Under the pieces are notes generated by a model that saw only the letters and a program-made list of their open reading frames with translations, was not told the origin of the DNA and made no database searches. From Bimastos eiseni (taxonomy: Eukaryota; Annelida; Clitellata; Crassiclitellata; Lumbricidae): DNA of 64,000 bases. The stretch is taken from contig OY365809.1 in assembly GCA_959347315.1 (NCBI GenBank), positions 1,014,148 through 1,078,147 of the forward strand. The letters run 5' to 3'. A program made the translations under genes and the position numbers. Of the stretch, positions 31,501 to 45,337 are shown piece after piece. Positions within the stretch are counted from its first letter, which is position 1. Each line of letters begins with the position of its first letter.

Positions 31501-32927
31501 GCAACTACGCTCTCCACAGACATATGTGATTTGACCAAAGAACAGGAAAGTCTTAAGGCATCTGTCAATGGCATTAAAAACATTAACTCAATTAATCACA
31601 ATGATAATTTTCATTTAATCTAAAACTGCCAAATGAATGAGCAAATGGTGACAAGTTATTACAGAAGTCAAATTTAACTATAGGCAGCCATGCAAGGCGC
31701 TAATACATTATACATCTAACAATCAACACCACCACCTAGCAAAAGAAGGACTAGTCGATTTTACGGTAGATATTATGGGCATCGAACAATTCACCTATGA
31801 TTCACACACAATTCACCAACCTGCTCACAGGTCCAATCCATCTCGTCATCGATGGCGAAGTCATTCTGACCAAACTCTACGTTCTCCCCTGCGCTCGTCT
31901 CCACGGAAATGACCCCTCCCGGGACGAGCAGCTCCTCCTCCTCGAGCAGCACCGACCGATTCGCAACATCGCCTAGCATGACATCGTTGTTGAGCTCATG
32001 AAAGAATTCTGCGGCCGGGTACTCCCCAAGAACTGACGAGTTCCTGGACCCTGTCTCCGCAACCAGCACCTCTGATCCGACCAACATCAGTCCACCCGGA
32101 TCGACCAACAGCGGATCATCCCGGACTGGGAAGAAGTCATCGTTTTCCAGGAGCAGAAGCGGCATCTGGTCAAACAGCGACAGCCTCTCCGGGGCACAGG
32201 TCGGTTCCATCGTCTCCACCTTTCCGCCCAGCACGGAAAAGGAGTCTGGAGGCTGGTCGTCCTTGGAGGCCGATCGAGTGGCCCCAGTTTCGACCGCAGC
32301 GGGACATCTCGTGGGGACAGACGTTTCCTGTAATCCCTGAAAATAAAATCATGCTCATTTTGACAAAATGCGTACCCTCATATCTTACTGAATGTGTGGT
32401 GTGATGTGTAAATCCAAGGTAGGGTTCCACGTGTGCACAAGAGCCAGCCGGCATTGACCTTCCCACATATCAGGTCAGATAAAGCCATAACCAGGTCAGG
32501 CCAAAATCATTGTCGGTATAATCATGTCAGGTCGTAATCAGGTCAGGCCATAACCAGGTCAAGCCATGATTATAGTCTGCATAGTCAAGTCAGGTTGTAA
32601 TCAGGTATTAGCAAGATGAGTACTTCAAGTGAGCACCTCGTCTTGATCCGCGCGATACGTGTCGGTGGGGTCGTGACACAGTTCTTCGTCACAAGTCGTC
32701 ACAACCGCTTCCACCATCTCTCCGGTTTTCTTCCTCTTCAAGCCTCTGCCCAACTTCTTGCGGACCTTGACAAGACAGTCAAGACTCTTCGGAAGGCTCA
32801 GACAGTCGACGAGCTTGACTCTCGGCGAGCTCGGCATGCAGGGCGTCGCTCTGACTGATGACACGGGGGGTACAGTGTCACACCTCTCGAGGAGAATGAC
32901 GAGTCTCTTCTGCGGCTGCATGGCCAT
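12476..32927 (-). CDS. PHF3/DIDO1-like: PHF3/DIDO-family transcription regulator, 19 coding exons
   Basis: Exons in transcript order: 32927-32637, 32336-31821, 30853-30720, 30091-29998, 28965-28390, 28037-27798, 27369-27196, 26562-26420, 25892-25738, 25400-25253, 24782-24678, 24082-23169, 22936-22792, 22238-22143, 21151-20956, 20365-20202, 19769-19595, 19149-19082, 18316-12476. Junctions have AG/GT sites and phases agree, except entry to exon 7, which fits if one G is missing from its GGGG run. The product is about 3390 aa. Domains: a cysteine cluster (C-x4-C-x10-C-x3-C) near 569-589, a TFIIS central domain (about 745-860), a CRIC motif near 885, a SPOC domain (about 1165-1330), and a long low-complexity tail. 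Family members bind RNA polymerase II; the SPOC domain of PHF3 reads phosphorylated CTD. The PHD finger of PHF3 and DIDO1 was not found. The start ATGGCCATG at 32927 is the first Met of exon 1. Confidence 0.9.
18871..19050 (+). mobile_element. LINE 3' end inside PHF3/DIDO intron 18
   Basis: The plus-strand frame gives VGPTIWNGLPIELC then SFYASLKTVLF and a stop at 18994-18996. This is the same post-reverse-transcriptase C-terminal signature as at 5940. It is followed by GGAGCACTATATCAGG and a GATT-type tail. The copy is inserted antisense to the host gene and is 5'-truncated. Confidence 0.72.
19200..19240 (-). repeat. dispersed repeat sharing an 18-mer with 60452-60490
   Basis: The reverse complement contains GATTAGGTCATACTGGGA, also present near 60456-60473 on the plus strand, followed there by a GCGCAATAGAAA retroelement-like tail. 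It is probably a retroelement 3' end fragment. Confidence 0.45.
19423..19535 (+). repeat. about 100-bp dispersed family, copy 1
   Basis: Carries GCAGTGCCAGTCCCAAGCCT followed by GGATAAA, a GAGGAGAGTGAC block and a CTGAAACTAC end. The same order occurs at 58219-58327 and 61758-61864, all on the plus strand. Family not recognised; no coding potential. Confidence 0.7.
19840..20110. repeat. diverged dispersed repeat, two partial copies
   Basis: AAGTGCTAGCAATTTCATTTT with TCTTAGCCT (about 19872) and AAGTGCTGATGACTTCATTT with TCTCAGC (about 19971) are related. The reverse complement of the block recurs near 51765-51795, and a partial relative with CCAGTCC and CTGACAGTGT lies near 29815. Non-coding, in PHF3/DIDO introns. 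Confidence 0.4.
20202..22936 (-). CDS. PHF3/DIDO1-like: PHF3/DIDO gene: exons 13-16, SPOC domain
   Basis: The four exons read in phase as one SPOC domain: VLVDLVWRGNVSALDGATM, then VTVMGRIDPKTVQEYLQKI (exon 14), then QQLFNYLQERRRCGVIGS and AIKDMYLWPLPSG (exon 15), then LLPFNGPG and DVLLGIIIQQ (15/16). These are the hallmark segments W+G-x-+-x-M, GRI-x-P-x-x-VW-x-Y-x-x-+, Y-x-x-L-x-x-Y-x-x-x++-x-GV, K-x-x-YL-x-PL and LLGxIIxxK. In PHF3 a basic patch on this domain binds Ser2-phosphorylated CTD repeats. All conserved segments are present, so function is likely kept. Confidence 0.92.
20395..20720. repeat. GGTAA-rich imperfect tandem repeat
   Basis: Irregular tandem units such as GGTAAAAGTAAAAA and GGTAACAAAGGTAA. 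It lies in intron 15 just upstream (in transcript sense) of the exon 16 acceptor, so the transcript has a long pyrimidine-rich stretch before that acceptor. Confidence 0.75.
21230..21540. repeat. 26-bp minisatellite in intron 14
   Basis: About ten units built from ATAATCTGGAGTC plus AGATTTATCAGTT. Each unit contains AATCTG-gagt-CAGATT, a short palindrome, so the array could fold into a series of small hairpins. Confidence 0.85.
21795..22100. mobile_element. TATATAGC-type SINE-like repeat, intron 14
   Basis: An AATC simple repeat is followed by TTAATATAGCACCC, TTCAAGATATCTATTCAGAT and GCGCTCC, then a longer body with GGCCAACCACTGAAAAGACC, which matches GGCCAACCACTGAGAAGGCA near 31208. This is a longer member of the family at 6880 and 31030. 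Confidence 0.6.
22430..22620. repeat. CT-rich tract downstream of SPOC exon 13
   Basis: Mostly CTGT and CTCT repeats, with pure (TC)n at about 22547-22575. In the transcript it reads as GA-rich and follows exon 13. Confidence 0.85.
23015..23155. repeat. GA-rich tract upstream of SPOC exon 13
   Basis: GAGACAGAGAC and pure (GA)n at about 23127-23149. In the transcript it reads as CT-rich, just after the exon 12 donor and before exon 13, and is complementary to the tract at 22430-22620. Confidence 0.85.
24083..24677. other. PHF3/DIDO intron 11
   Basis: AT-rich intronic sequence with ATTAA-type low complexity at 24105-24250. No repeat family or coding frame was recognised. Confidence 0.4.
24678..25892 (-). 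CDS. PHF3/DIDO1-like: PHF3/DIDO gene: exons 9-11, TFIIS central domain
   Basis: Exon 9 ends LRTNTRSELRHLLVER, exon 10 gives ARVKRLSVEIECELWSAG then SLYKQKSSSLVRIFKRP, and exon 11 gives DLCRRLLCAEMKPRQLLQQM. The order matches the TFIIS middle domain (R-x-x-L-x-x-x-L, A-x-x-IE-x-EL, Y+-+-RSL-x-N-L-K, LF++VL-x-GE-x-x-P-x-x-L). The domain is quite diverged: the usual Asn-Leu-Lys-Asp is VRIFKRP. In TFIIS itself it docks on RNA polymerase II near the jaw. After residue QQM of exon 11, the +1 frame reads RTAEEWKRSHKEQ, closer to the usual domain end than the annotated frame; the annotated frame is kept because both flanking phases demand it. Confidence 0.8.
24895..25135. repeat. GAGAAGGTAAT imperfect tandem array, intron 10
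   Basis: About eighteen units of 11-14 bp such as AGAGAAGGTAATCG and GGAGAAGGTAATGG. In the transcript this is a long TTACCTTCTCY-type pyrimidine-rich stretch ahead of exon 11. Confidence 0.85.
25580..25700. repeat. dispersed repeat, copy in intron 9
   Basis: Shares the order AAGTCGTATTTAACTGTCGG, CATGCAAGGCG-like block and AAAGAAGGACCAGTC with 31660-31775; part of the block recurs in reverse near 54610-54660. Probably a decayed transposon family. Confidence 0.5.
26563..27195. other. PHF3/DIDO intron 7
   Basis: AT-rich, with a CTTCTT/CTCCTC pyrimidine tract at 27117-27190. The tract lies directly after the exon 7 donor on the opposite strand, so it reads GA-rich in the transcript. No coding frame. 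Confidence 0.4.
27196..28965 (-). CDS. PHF3/DIDO1-like: PHF3/DIDO gene: exons 5-7 with cysteine cluster
   Basis: Exon 5 (28965-28390) is a basic linker with KKLKTRRIRSKS. Exon 6 (28037-27798) holds NPCRESGCSAPARPDSIFCS then SECVSRHVKESIKLL, a four-cysteine motif resembling the zinc-binding motif that follows the PHD finger in PHD/CXXC-type proteins. Exon 7 carries ERVVVFERKTGKLVTGPLAP and WLQRHPTFEVL, a motif I recognise from DIDO-type proteins. Exon 7 starts TCGGGGCC after its acceptor; the frame needed downstream requires one more G there, or use of an inner AG at 27347-27348. Confidence 0.8.
27530..27797. repeat. degenerate minisatellite abutting the exon 6 donor
   Basis: In transcript sense GTGCTCGGTACCAGAGTACA, GTGCTCGGCATG, GTGCTCAGTACC and GTGCTCGGTAAC recur at 20-50 bp spacing. 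The first unit overlaps the donor (ATC/GTAAGTAGTGCTCGG). Confidence 0.6.
28070..28150 (+). mobile_element. SINE fragment, intron 5
   Basis: GTGTAGAGACCTTGAGCAAG and TCCTTAACTCACAGG match the body of the tRNA-derived SINE at 2715. The tRNA head is degraded. Confidence 0.55.
28240..28390 (-). repeat. 24-bp minisatellite made of the exon 5 splice donor
   Basis: In transcript sense the exon ends ACAGAAG/GTAAATGAAATTTAC, and the intron then repeats ACAGAAGGTATCTGAAATTT, ACAGTAGGTAACTGAAATTT and ACAGAAGGCAACTGAAATTT. Each unit also contains TTTTCA, followed in several by G. Several units therefore carry a usable donor and an acceptor-like TTTTCAG. Confidence 0.8.
28966..29484. other. PHF3/DIDO intron 4, AAT-rich part
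   Basis: AATAATA low complexity at 28995-29100 and a TATATAGCACCAACAC SINE-tail relic at about 29096. Nothing coding. Confidence 0.4.
29485..29672 (+). mobile_element. LINE 3' end inside intron 4
   Basis: The frame VVPRVWNGLSLELSASLNML then stops matches the post-reverse-transcriptase signature (P-x-x-WN-x-L-P-x-EL-x-x-S-x-x). It is followed by GGGTGCTATACAAATTTT and a (TGAA)n tail at 29653-29670. Degraded and antisense to the host gene. Confidence 0.65.
29998..32927 (-). CDS. PHF3/DIDO1-like: PHF3/DIDO gene: N-terminal exons 1-4
   Basis: Exon 1 (97 codons) opens with QPQKRLVILLER and a basic stretch KVRKKLGRGLKRKKTG, a likely nuclear localisation signal. Exon 2 (172 codons) is acidic and Leu-rich (for example SVLLEEEELLVPGG and DDEMDWTCEQ), resembling an activation-domain-like region. 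Exons 3 and 4 are short and charged (EAGDSDDEFGQRMREEFLAR; SLSESDNLDSDSKTVV). No domain of known function is seen in these 345 residues, and this is where a PHD finger might have been expected to follow. Confidence 0.8.
30500..30640 (-). mobile_element. SINE fragment, intron 3
   Basis: The reverse complement carries GGGTCACTGTGTAGGGACCT and CAGGTCCTTTACTGAC, matching the body of the SINE at 2715. Confidence 0.6.
31020..31340. mobile_element. TATATAGCGC-type repeat, long copy, intron 2
   Basis: A CATT repeat, ATTTATATAGCGTCGCTTTA, GTTACTGCTCAAAAGTACTT, then a body with GGAGCGTGTTCCAGAGCGAA, GGGCCAACCACTGAGAAGGC and GGCAAATGGGACGATGACCA. It is the best-preserved member of the family in this window and is non-coding. 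Confidence 0.65.
31660..31775. repeat. dispersed repeat, copy in intron 2
   Basis: Shares AAGTCAAATTTAACTATAGG, CCATGCAAGGCG and AAAAGAAGGACTAGTCG with 25580-25700, in the same orientation. Confidence 0.5.
32460..32620. repeat. minisatellite in intron 1
   Basis: In transcript sense the units GGCCTGACCTGGTTAT and GACCTGACATGATTAT recur six to eight times. The array starts soon after the exon 1 donor at 32636. Confidence 0.75.
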
Positions 32928-33195
32928 CTTTTAAACAGAACAGAAGCATTGTTATTGTAACTTTTTTAATTTGTAATTGGGCTATAATATAGCACTACCC
33001 AGACATTCTTCAATGTCTGAGTGGTGCTATGTCCTTGGCCATCTCTTGAACAGAATAGGAGCATTGTAATTGTAATCTGTAATTGGGTAGTTATATAGCA
33101 CTACTGTAAAATTCTTATGTGGCTGCTTTGCCATCTCCTGAACATCTCCCTATCATTGTAATTGTAATTCGTTATTGGATATTTGTAAAGCACCA
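32915..33195 (-). repeat. three tandem copies of the start-codon region
   Basis: On the plus strand TGGCCATCTTTTAAACAGAA (32921), TGGCCATCTCTTGAACAGAA (33035) and TTGCCATCTCCTGAACATCT (33129) are each followed by GCATTGT-AATTGTAA and TATAGCACTA- or AAAGCACCACT-type sequence. The first contains the ATG used by exon 1 (minus strand, 32927-32925), so two upstream copies carry degenerate versions of the translation start. Confidence 0.75.
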
Positions 33196-34192
33196 CTGAG
33201 AGATTCAGAGGTGTTCCCGACCTTTGTCGTCACAGTCTCTAACAAATAATACAGTCTTCAGGCGTTTTCTAAACAGAGGAAGGAATAGGAAGGCTGGGGA
33301 GCTCAGTCGTTGCAGAAGATGGCTCTAACTAAAGGGGGCAACATCGGAAATGCGTATGAGAGTTAAATTAAAGAAAGACAAACAGGCAGAGAGAGAGAGA
33401 ACGACACTGAGACAAGACAGATAATGAACTTGCAATAAGTGCAACAATAGAATACTGGCACATTCTCAATAGTGTAATGGTTAAATTGTGCTTAAATCAG
33501 TCACTTAACTAACCAACTTCCATCATCGTTTTATCATATGAGTTGATGGAGATAGTACAAAGCAAAAATTTTACCACCCTATGTACATGTCATAAATAAT
33601 AATATCATCGCCATTGTCATCATTATTATCACTGTTGTTATTATAAGTCTTCTAGTATCTTACACAATATACAAGTTGCTGAATCCTTTAACGTATTGCA
33701 CAGGGGCTGTTAATTTTTGCACACGCGGCTACAGCTGTGCCTAACTGTAGGTCAGAATGCGGAAAGCAAATTTCCGACACATGAGGTTAGAACGCAAGAG
33801 TATGGCAACACACTTTCTATCACCCAGTTGATCTAACAAATCAACGCTCAAATTGACCGAAACGCTGTCGACAGAATAATGAATATGATCAAAACTGAGA
33901 ATTACAAGCATTCCTGAAGCCGCTCCGATAACCTTATAACCGTGTCAACAACCGTGGTAAAATCGGTGTCCGGACAGAAATGGCGCATCCCTTATACCCA
34001 ATTAAAGCACGGTCACCTAGTTACAAAACTACTGGACGAACAAAACAAAACGACAGCAAAAATACAATTCTAACCTGATGCTGCTTAAAACCGACCAGAC
34101 GCACTCGTGCAGTAATATTAACGATTTATAAATAACACTTTCACCATCACTCCGATACTTTCCGTCATTTTGCACAGATTCCAAAGTAGCAA

Positions 34193-34203
34193 TGCGCATG
34201 CGC
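34193..34203. promoter_or_regulatory. NRF1-like palindrome, candidate PHF3/DIDO promoter site
   Basis: TGCGCATGCGC fits the consensus of the NRF1 family, a common core-promoter element of animal housekeeping genes. It lies about 1.3 kb upstream of the PHF3/DIDO start codon and 2.1 kb upstream of RAB14. Whether transcription starts here cannot be seen from sequence. Confidence 0.35.
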
Positions 34204-34859
34204 CAACGTACAGCTGTGTGCAATGACCAGAAATACCACAACTCGTAATATAAGTATTTAGGTTTTGATTTCGATTATCGTTAAGTGAATCAAATAATAA
34301 TTAAACTGAAAGAGCTGGTCAGTGCAGTTGGCATATTTTTACTTTACATTTGCAATAACATGTTTTGACGGTTGCATTATGATGAAACTAAGGCGATGAC
34401 CTACATACACCCACATTATGTTAAATCGTTCTACTGTTTTTGTGTACTCTGCGTGGCATCTGTAAAAGTTCAAGGTTCATTTCGGACCTGGATAATTTGT
34501 CGCAGAAAACGGGGGGGGGGGGGGGAATAATGCAACTACTATAAACGAAGTTGCAATTTTAAGTACACAATGATAATTGTGTTCAGAAGCGAAATCTACT
34601 ATTTGTTTACATGTGGCAGACCCTACTGTTATTATTTATTACAACATAACTAGGCTATAACTAATATTTTTTTGGATTAAGCGCCAGAATTCAGTTTTCG
34701 CCTCAGGTAGGGAAAAATAGCTGGAGTGACATTATTAGACTAATACAACAAGACCTGAAATAGGAAATAGTTTTCCTATCTTGGAAGGATGATTGGCCGA
34801 CTGGTAAAAGGAACACGTTGAGGAGAATGATCGTGTAGTTGATCCAGTGTTGTATGCAA

Positions 34860-34965
34860 GACTTGAAACGTCAAGACCAAGACGATACCGAGACAGTGAG
34901 GTACCGAGACCGAGACACTAAAAAACTGTCTCGAGACCGAGACACTGTCTCGAGACCATACAACT
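34860..34965. repeat. short palindromic tandem repeat
   Basis: Units of CCGAGACACT and CTGTCTCGAGACC alternate, giving several TCTCGAGA palindromes. Confidence 0.6.
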
Positions 34966-35166
34966 CTGAGTTGATCCCTCCTCAACTAGCTTGAAGGAGA
35001 TAAATATTCAACTTCATATCTTGAGTGGCACTTTTAAAATGTTCAAAGATTATTAGTTGGCGCTAAGTTAACAACGGTGATAATAATTATCACCAGTGCG
35101 CTAGCTGGATCGTATATTACAGATTTCTGTAGTGCCTTCGATAGGCGTTCCCACGACTGTCCCAAA

Positions 35167-35205
35167 ATGCCGTTAGCAAATGCGTACAACGCATGTACTA
35201 ACGGC
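35167..35205. repeat. imperfect inverted repeat in the intergenic region
   Basis: TGCCGTTAGCAAATGCGT is followed after two bases by AACGCATGTACTAACGGCA, its near reverse complement, forming a hairpin with about 16 paired bases per arm. Confidence 0.65.
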
Positions 35206-36315
35206 ATAATTAATTTTAATTATTATGACGTCTATGCAAGAGAATTATAAGCGCGGTATAAAAATTGGGCACAGAAACCTTGATACACGGTGTTGTTATA
35301 ATTTGCTTAAAAATAAAAGAAGCCTCCCTCTAAAAATCTATGGACTTCCGGAAAACTATTATTAATAATTTATGAAGTAGGGCATCGGCGTAAAGGTGGG
35401 TTTGACAGACACTGAAAATTGTCCAGTGTAAAGAATTTTTCCTTCGTCGATAAAAAGAAATCTTCATAACTATATTAACAGTGTCAGTGAAATAAACAAA
35501 TTATCAGTTGGCTGCAAGCAATAATTTGATGGGTACTCTGGCAATACCACGTGTTACACGCATGCCCAAGGCCCTCCAATGACGATGTGCCATTCACTTA
35601 GGACCGCCCACTCATCTTGAATAATTAAGTAGTGTCATTAATAATTAAAAAGGCAATACGTTGATGTCCGCAAATCGACACCCAGTAAAACCGCCATCTT
35701 GAAAGCGAGAGGCGACTGTAAATAAGAGTCTGGTTTAAGTTGGTCTTACTTCTGATTCGCGTTACTGCAAATTCAGTTCAAGTCAGAAATCCGAATCACG
35801 CGAAACGTTCCGAATCTTGAGGTGTTGGTTTGTATCCGCTGTCGATTCATGGCCGTACGGTACATAATCGTAAAATAACGATGATGACAAATTTGTAGGC
35901 GTTTCTGTGATGCGTAGAGGTTTACATTAGGGAGAAAATCTGGGATAACATACGGGGATCGGGCGTGATGACATACTTGATCTGTTAGATATCTGAATTT
36001 TTGTATACATCCCGCTCTCAGCTATGAGGCTAGGCAAAATACGCAGTAAAACTGTTGATTCATGTGCCTCTCGGGTAATGGCGCTACATTATTTGTCGGT
36101 ATGCACGTTCATCTTGTGTCTGCTTGTTTTTACTGTGTTCTCCAAAGTTGACCATTACCAACACCACGTTGGAGCTTGTTACGTGTAATATATGTTAACC
36201 AGAATTGTATGTTGCAACACTTGTCAGGAAAATAATGAAGCTTGCTTGAATGACTGAATTAAAATTTGTGTTGACAAAACGTAACTGTGGAGAACTGTTG
36301 TAGGCTACTTAGTGA

Positions 36316-42523
<6,208 letters not shown>

Positions 42524-44802
42524 CTGGTTCTACGTTGCTCTGGTTCTCTGCGCACACTCTAAGCTACTTCTACAACACAGAGTTGACTGTACAGTTGTCG
42601 TCGAAATGCGGCACTTGGCCTCTGCGGCGAAGCAGAGGACGTTTCTCTCGGCCTTCTCGACGTAGTCGTCCAAGGCTGCATTTCGCGCGCATGTTGATGC
42701 CGTTTTCTGGAACTCCTGCACGAGTGAAAATTATGTCTTGTGATTATTCTGTTGAAACGGTGCAGGCTCTAATCGGACTTCTGTTGTTACCTTCTATAGA
42801 ATCTAACTGACGATAATTCTAGCGGTTTCCGTACGTTTCTCCTTCAGTCGAATGGCTGTTGGAGGGTGCACAGCCTCCGCTCTTCCTCTATCTTTTCTCC
42901 GATATACCTGGACAGCATGGTTTTACTACAGCAGTAAAACCCAGGAGCAAAATTTTTAGGCGATATTTTGCTGTTGATCTGCTGTTGCGTTTGACCAATA
43001 TATCGTCTTTTAGAGTTTGATGCCTTGGTTTAGTAGGTGTCAGGAGCCGAGGCAGACTTTTAGGATGGTGCATTCGTTATCTGCCGCGCCTAGGTTCAGT
43101 TTGTTGTGGTGGTTTAAACTTAATATCCCTCTGGTCAAACAAAAATTCAAAACTCTGCCGTGTTGTGTTTGGTTTCCGATTCACACACTTCACTTTAATT
43201 TCCAACTACTCTAAGTTTGAATTCATTGTTTCCCAGAAGAGGTTTTAACACTGTTGTCATTTGGTTACATCTTCATATTTAGAAACTGAATGTGGTGCTA
43301 GATTACCAATGGTTTTAATCTGGGTAAAATCCCATCATCTATACTACAGTTTTCATTGAACGAATGTCTAAAACCTTGGTCGCTCTTCTAGGCTCATGAC
43401 ACATAATGTGCAGATGTCTTTCAAAGTGGTGGTCTTGTGTTTTCAGTTAAACTGCATCACTGTCATCATTAACAGAATTTGCATCGACATAAACTTTAGT
43501 TTCTGTGCCACATTGGTACAATTTTGTGTAACTGTATCATCTGGACTTTAATGTCAAATTTAATTGGTTTTGTATAGAAAATAAATAAATTTATATATAA
43601 ACATATAATAACAAATGTCATTTGTAGGCGGCCACGCGTCGTGACTTTCATTCCAGCTCGGCACTTAAAACAGTTGCTATTGATCATGATCGTTTGTGTA
43701 CTTTGTTTCAATTGTAGGAAATTGTTAATAAATTTCGAAAGCGCAGTCGACTGCCATCTGAAATATAGGATTAACTTAGACAAAATGTTTTCGTATCAGG
43801 AGTGTACCAACTTTGAATGCTTAACCTTTTGTTGTCTTCTCTGTAAAGTTGTATAAAATTACTAATGGTTTGCTGGGTCCCATTATAAATCTGCTTCTGT
43901 AGAAACTGATTTTTTTGTATATTGGTTTTAGTGTTAATCACTTTATCGCACAACGGATGCAAGCAAGGCTTTGAAATTCATAAGCTGGCTAATTTTTCTA
44001 CTATGGAATAAAGAACTCTTTTAACATTGCTGAGTAAATGATATGGGCGACCAGTGATCACAGTATTTAAAATTGATCTTCAGGCTCTTTTTATCTTCAA
44101 CAAAGTAACTGTATGGTCTTTCTCTTGTAATGCCAAAGACTTGGGACTGTTTTGGCAGACAAGTTCTTCAAAATGCTTGGGCCATATATTTTAACTATTC
44201 TGAATCTGTTCGTTCAGTGTTGTATTATATTTAAATCGAGGCAGAACAAACGGTTTGGTCTCGATTTTAATGCAATACAAATGTATTTCGATAATAAAAT
44301 AGCCTCCTTATAAGGTTCAATAGTGCACAGACCATAGATGACGCTGAGCAATTGTGAGCGAAGGTCCCAGTACAGAAACCACTTCAAGAAAGATCAAATA
44401 CATAAACTCCACGCTAAAGGCCAACGCTCTAACATCGCCAGTATAGTTATTAGTTGGACTGCCACGAATTTTCCCGTGTACACTGAGAATATAACTAGCT
44501 TAGATGATCTAAACAGCAGCGTATTCAATGTAAAAAGAAAGAAAAGTTTTTGGCGTATGTTATATTTAGCCAAAACTACCCTAGCATGTCCAGGATGATC
44601 TACTGCTATGACTTTACTATTCCCTACTCACCCGACCCATCATCAGCTGAATAGAAGGGTGTCAATGTTGAACACAGATGTCATTTCTTAAAACGATCGC
44701 CATCAACATACACCTGTGAAGTCGCCGAATACTGCCATGAATAATAGCCCAATACGACAAACGGTGACTGAAAAACCGGACGTTTTCAAGGGTTTCAGCT
44801 TG
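42524..44802. other. RAB14 3' UTR and intergenic sequence
   Basis: No further gene is recognised. The 86-codon frame at 44338-44598 has no known domain. Candidate polyadenylation signals AATAAA lie at 44007-44012 and 44294. Confidence 0.45.
44007..44012 (+). terminator. candidate RAB14 polyadenylation signal
   Basis: AATAAA about 1.5 kb after the stop codon. Other AATAAA motifs occur nearby (about 43581 and 44294), so the site in use is uncertain. Confidence 0.3.
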
Positions 44803-45337
44803 GATAAAACTTCTGCGGCCGAACTTCGGCTAAAAAACAGACGAAAATTTTACTTCTATGGCCGAACCACATAAAATCTAACTCGTTAAGACATCTACGC
44901 ATGCGCTACCATTGGCACATGCGCACTCTATGGCCGAACCCATATAAAATCTAACTCGTTAAGACATCTGCGCATGCGCTACCATTGGCACATGCGCACT
45001 CTATGGCCGAACCCATATAAAATCTAACTCGTTAAGACATCTACGCATGCGCTACCATTGGCACATGCGCACTCTATGGCCGAACCCATATAAAATCTAA
45101 CTCTTTAAGACATCTGCGCATGCGCTACCAATGGCACATGCGCAATGTTGAAAAATTGGTAACATGCGTCGTGAGGGCCGTTTAAGGTCAGGTTAGGCAT
45201 CGTGGTGGTCGGTTAGAGTCAGGTTAGGCATCGTGAGGGTCATGGTTAGGGTTACCGTCGTTTTTAGACATAAAAAACTTTCGGTCGCAGAAGTAACTGT
45301 TCTGTGCGGCTTTAGGCCGAATTTTCGGTTGCAGAAG
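44803..45337. mobile_element. MITE-like element, copy 1
   Basis: The ends are inverted: CTTCTGCGGCCGAACTTCGG at the left and CCGAATTTTCGGTTGCAGAAG-type at the right. It has no coding capacity. The interior holds a four-copy 73-bp tandem array and a tract with GTTAGGCATCGTGAGGGTC. A second copy lies at 62439-62742. Both copies are preceded by GGATAAA, which may belong to the element. No clear target duplication was found. Confidence 0.75.
44856..45147. repeat. 73-bp tandem array inside the MITE
   Basis: Four copies begin CTATGGCCGAACC at 44856, 44928, 45001 and 45074. Each has ATCTRCGCATGCGCTACC and CACATGCGCA. Copies 2 and 4 contain the full NRF1-like palindrome TGCGCATGCGC (44969-44979, 45115-45125). 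Confidence 0.92.

Noticed and set aside
34029..34241. Minus-strand frame upstream of PHF3/DIDO as a first coding exon
   Set aside because: No donor joins it in phase to the exon at 32927, and the first Met of that exon is a sufficient start.
44338..44598. 86-codon plus-strand frame after RAB14
   Set aside because: No recognised domain, no splice partners, and AT-rich context typical of chance frames.
45180..45260. GTTAGG/GTTAGGG motifs as telomere-like sequence
   Set aside because: The motifs are sparse and embedded in the MITE (GTTAGGCATCGTGAGGGTC), not a TTAGGG array.
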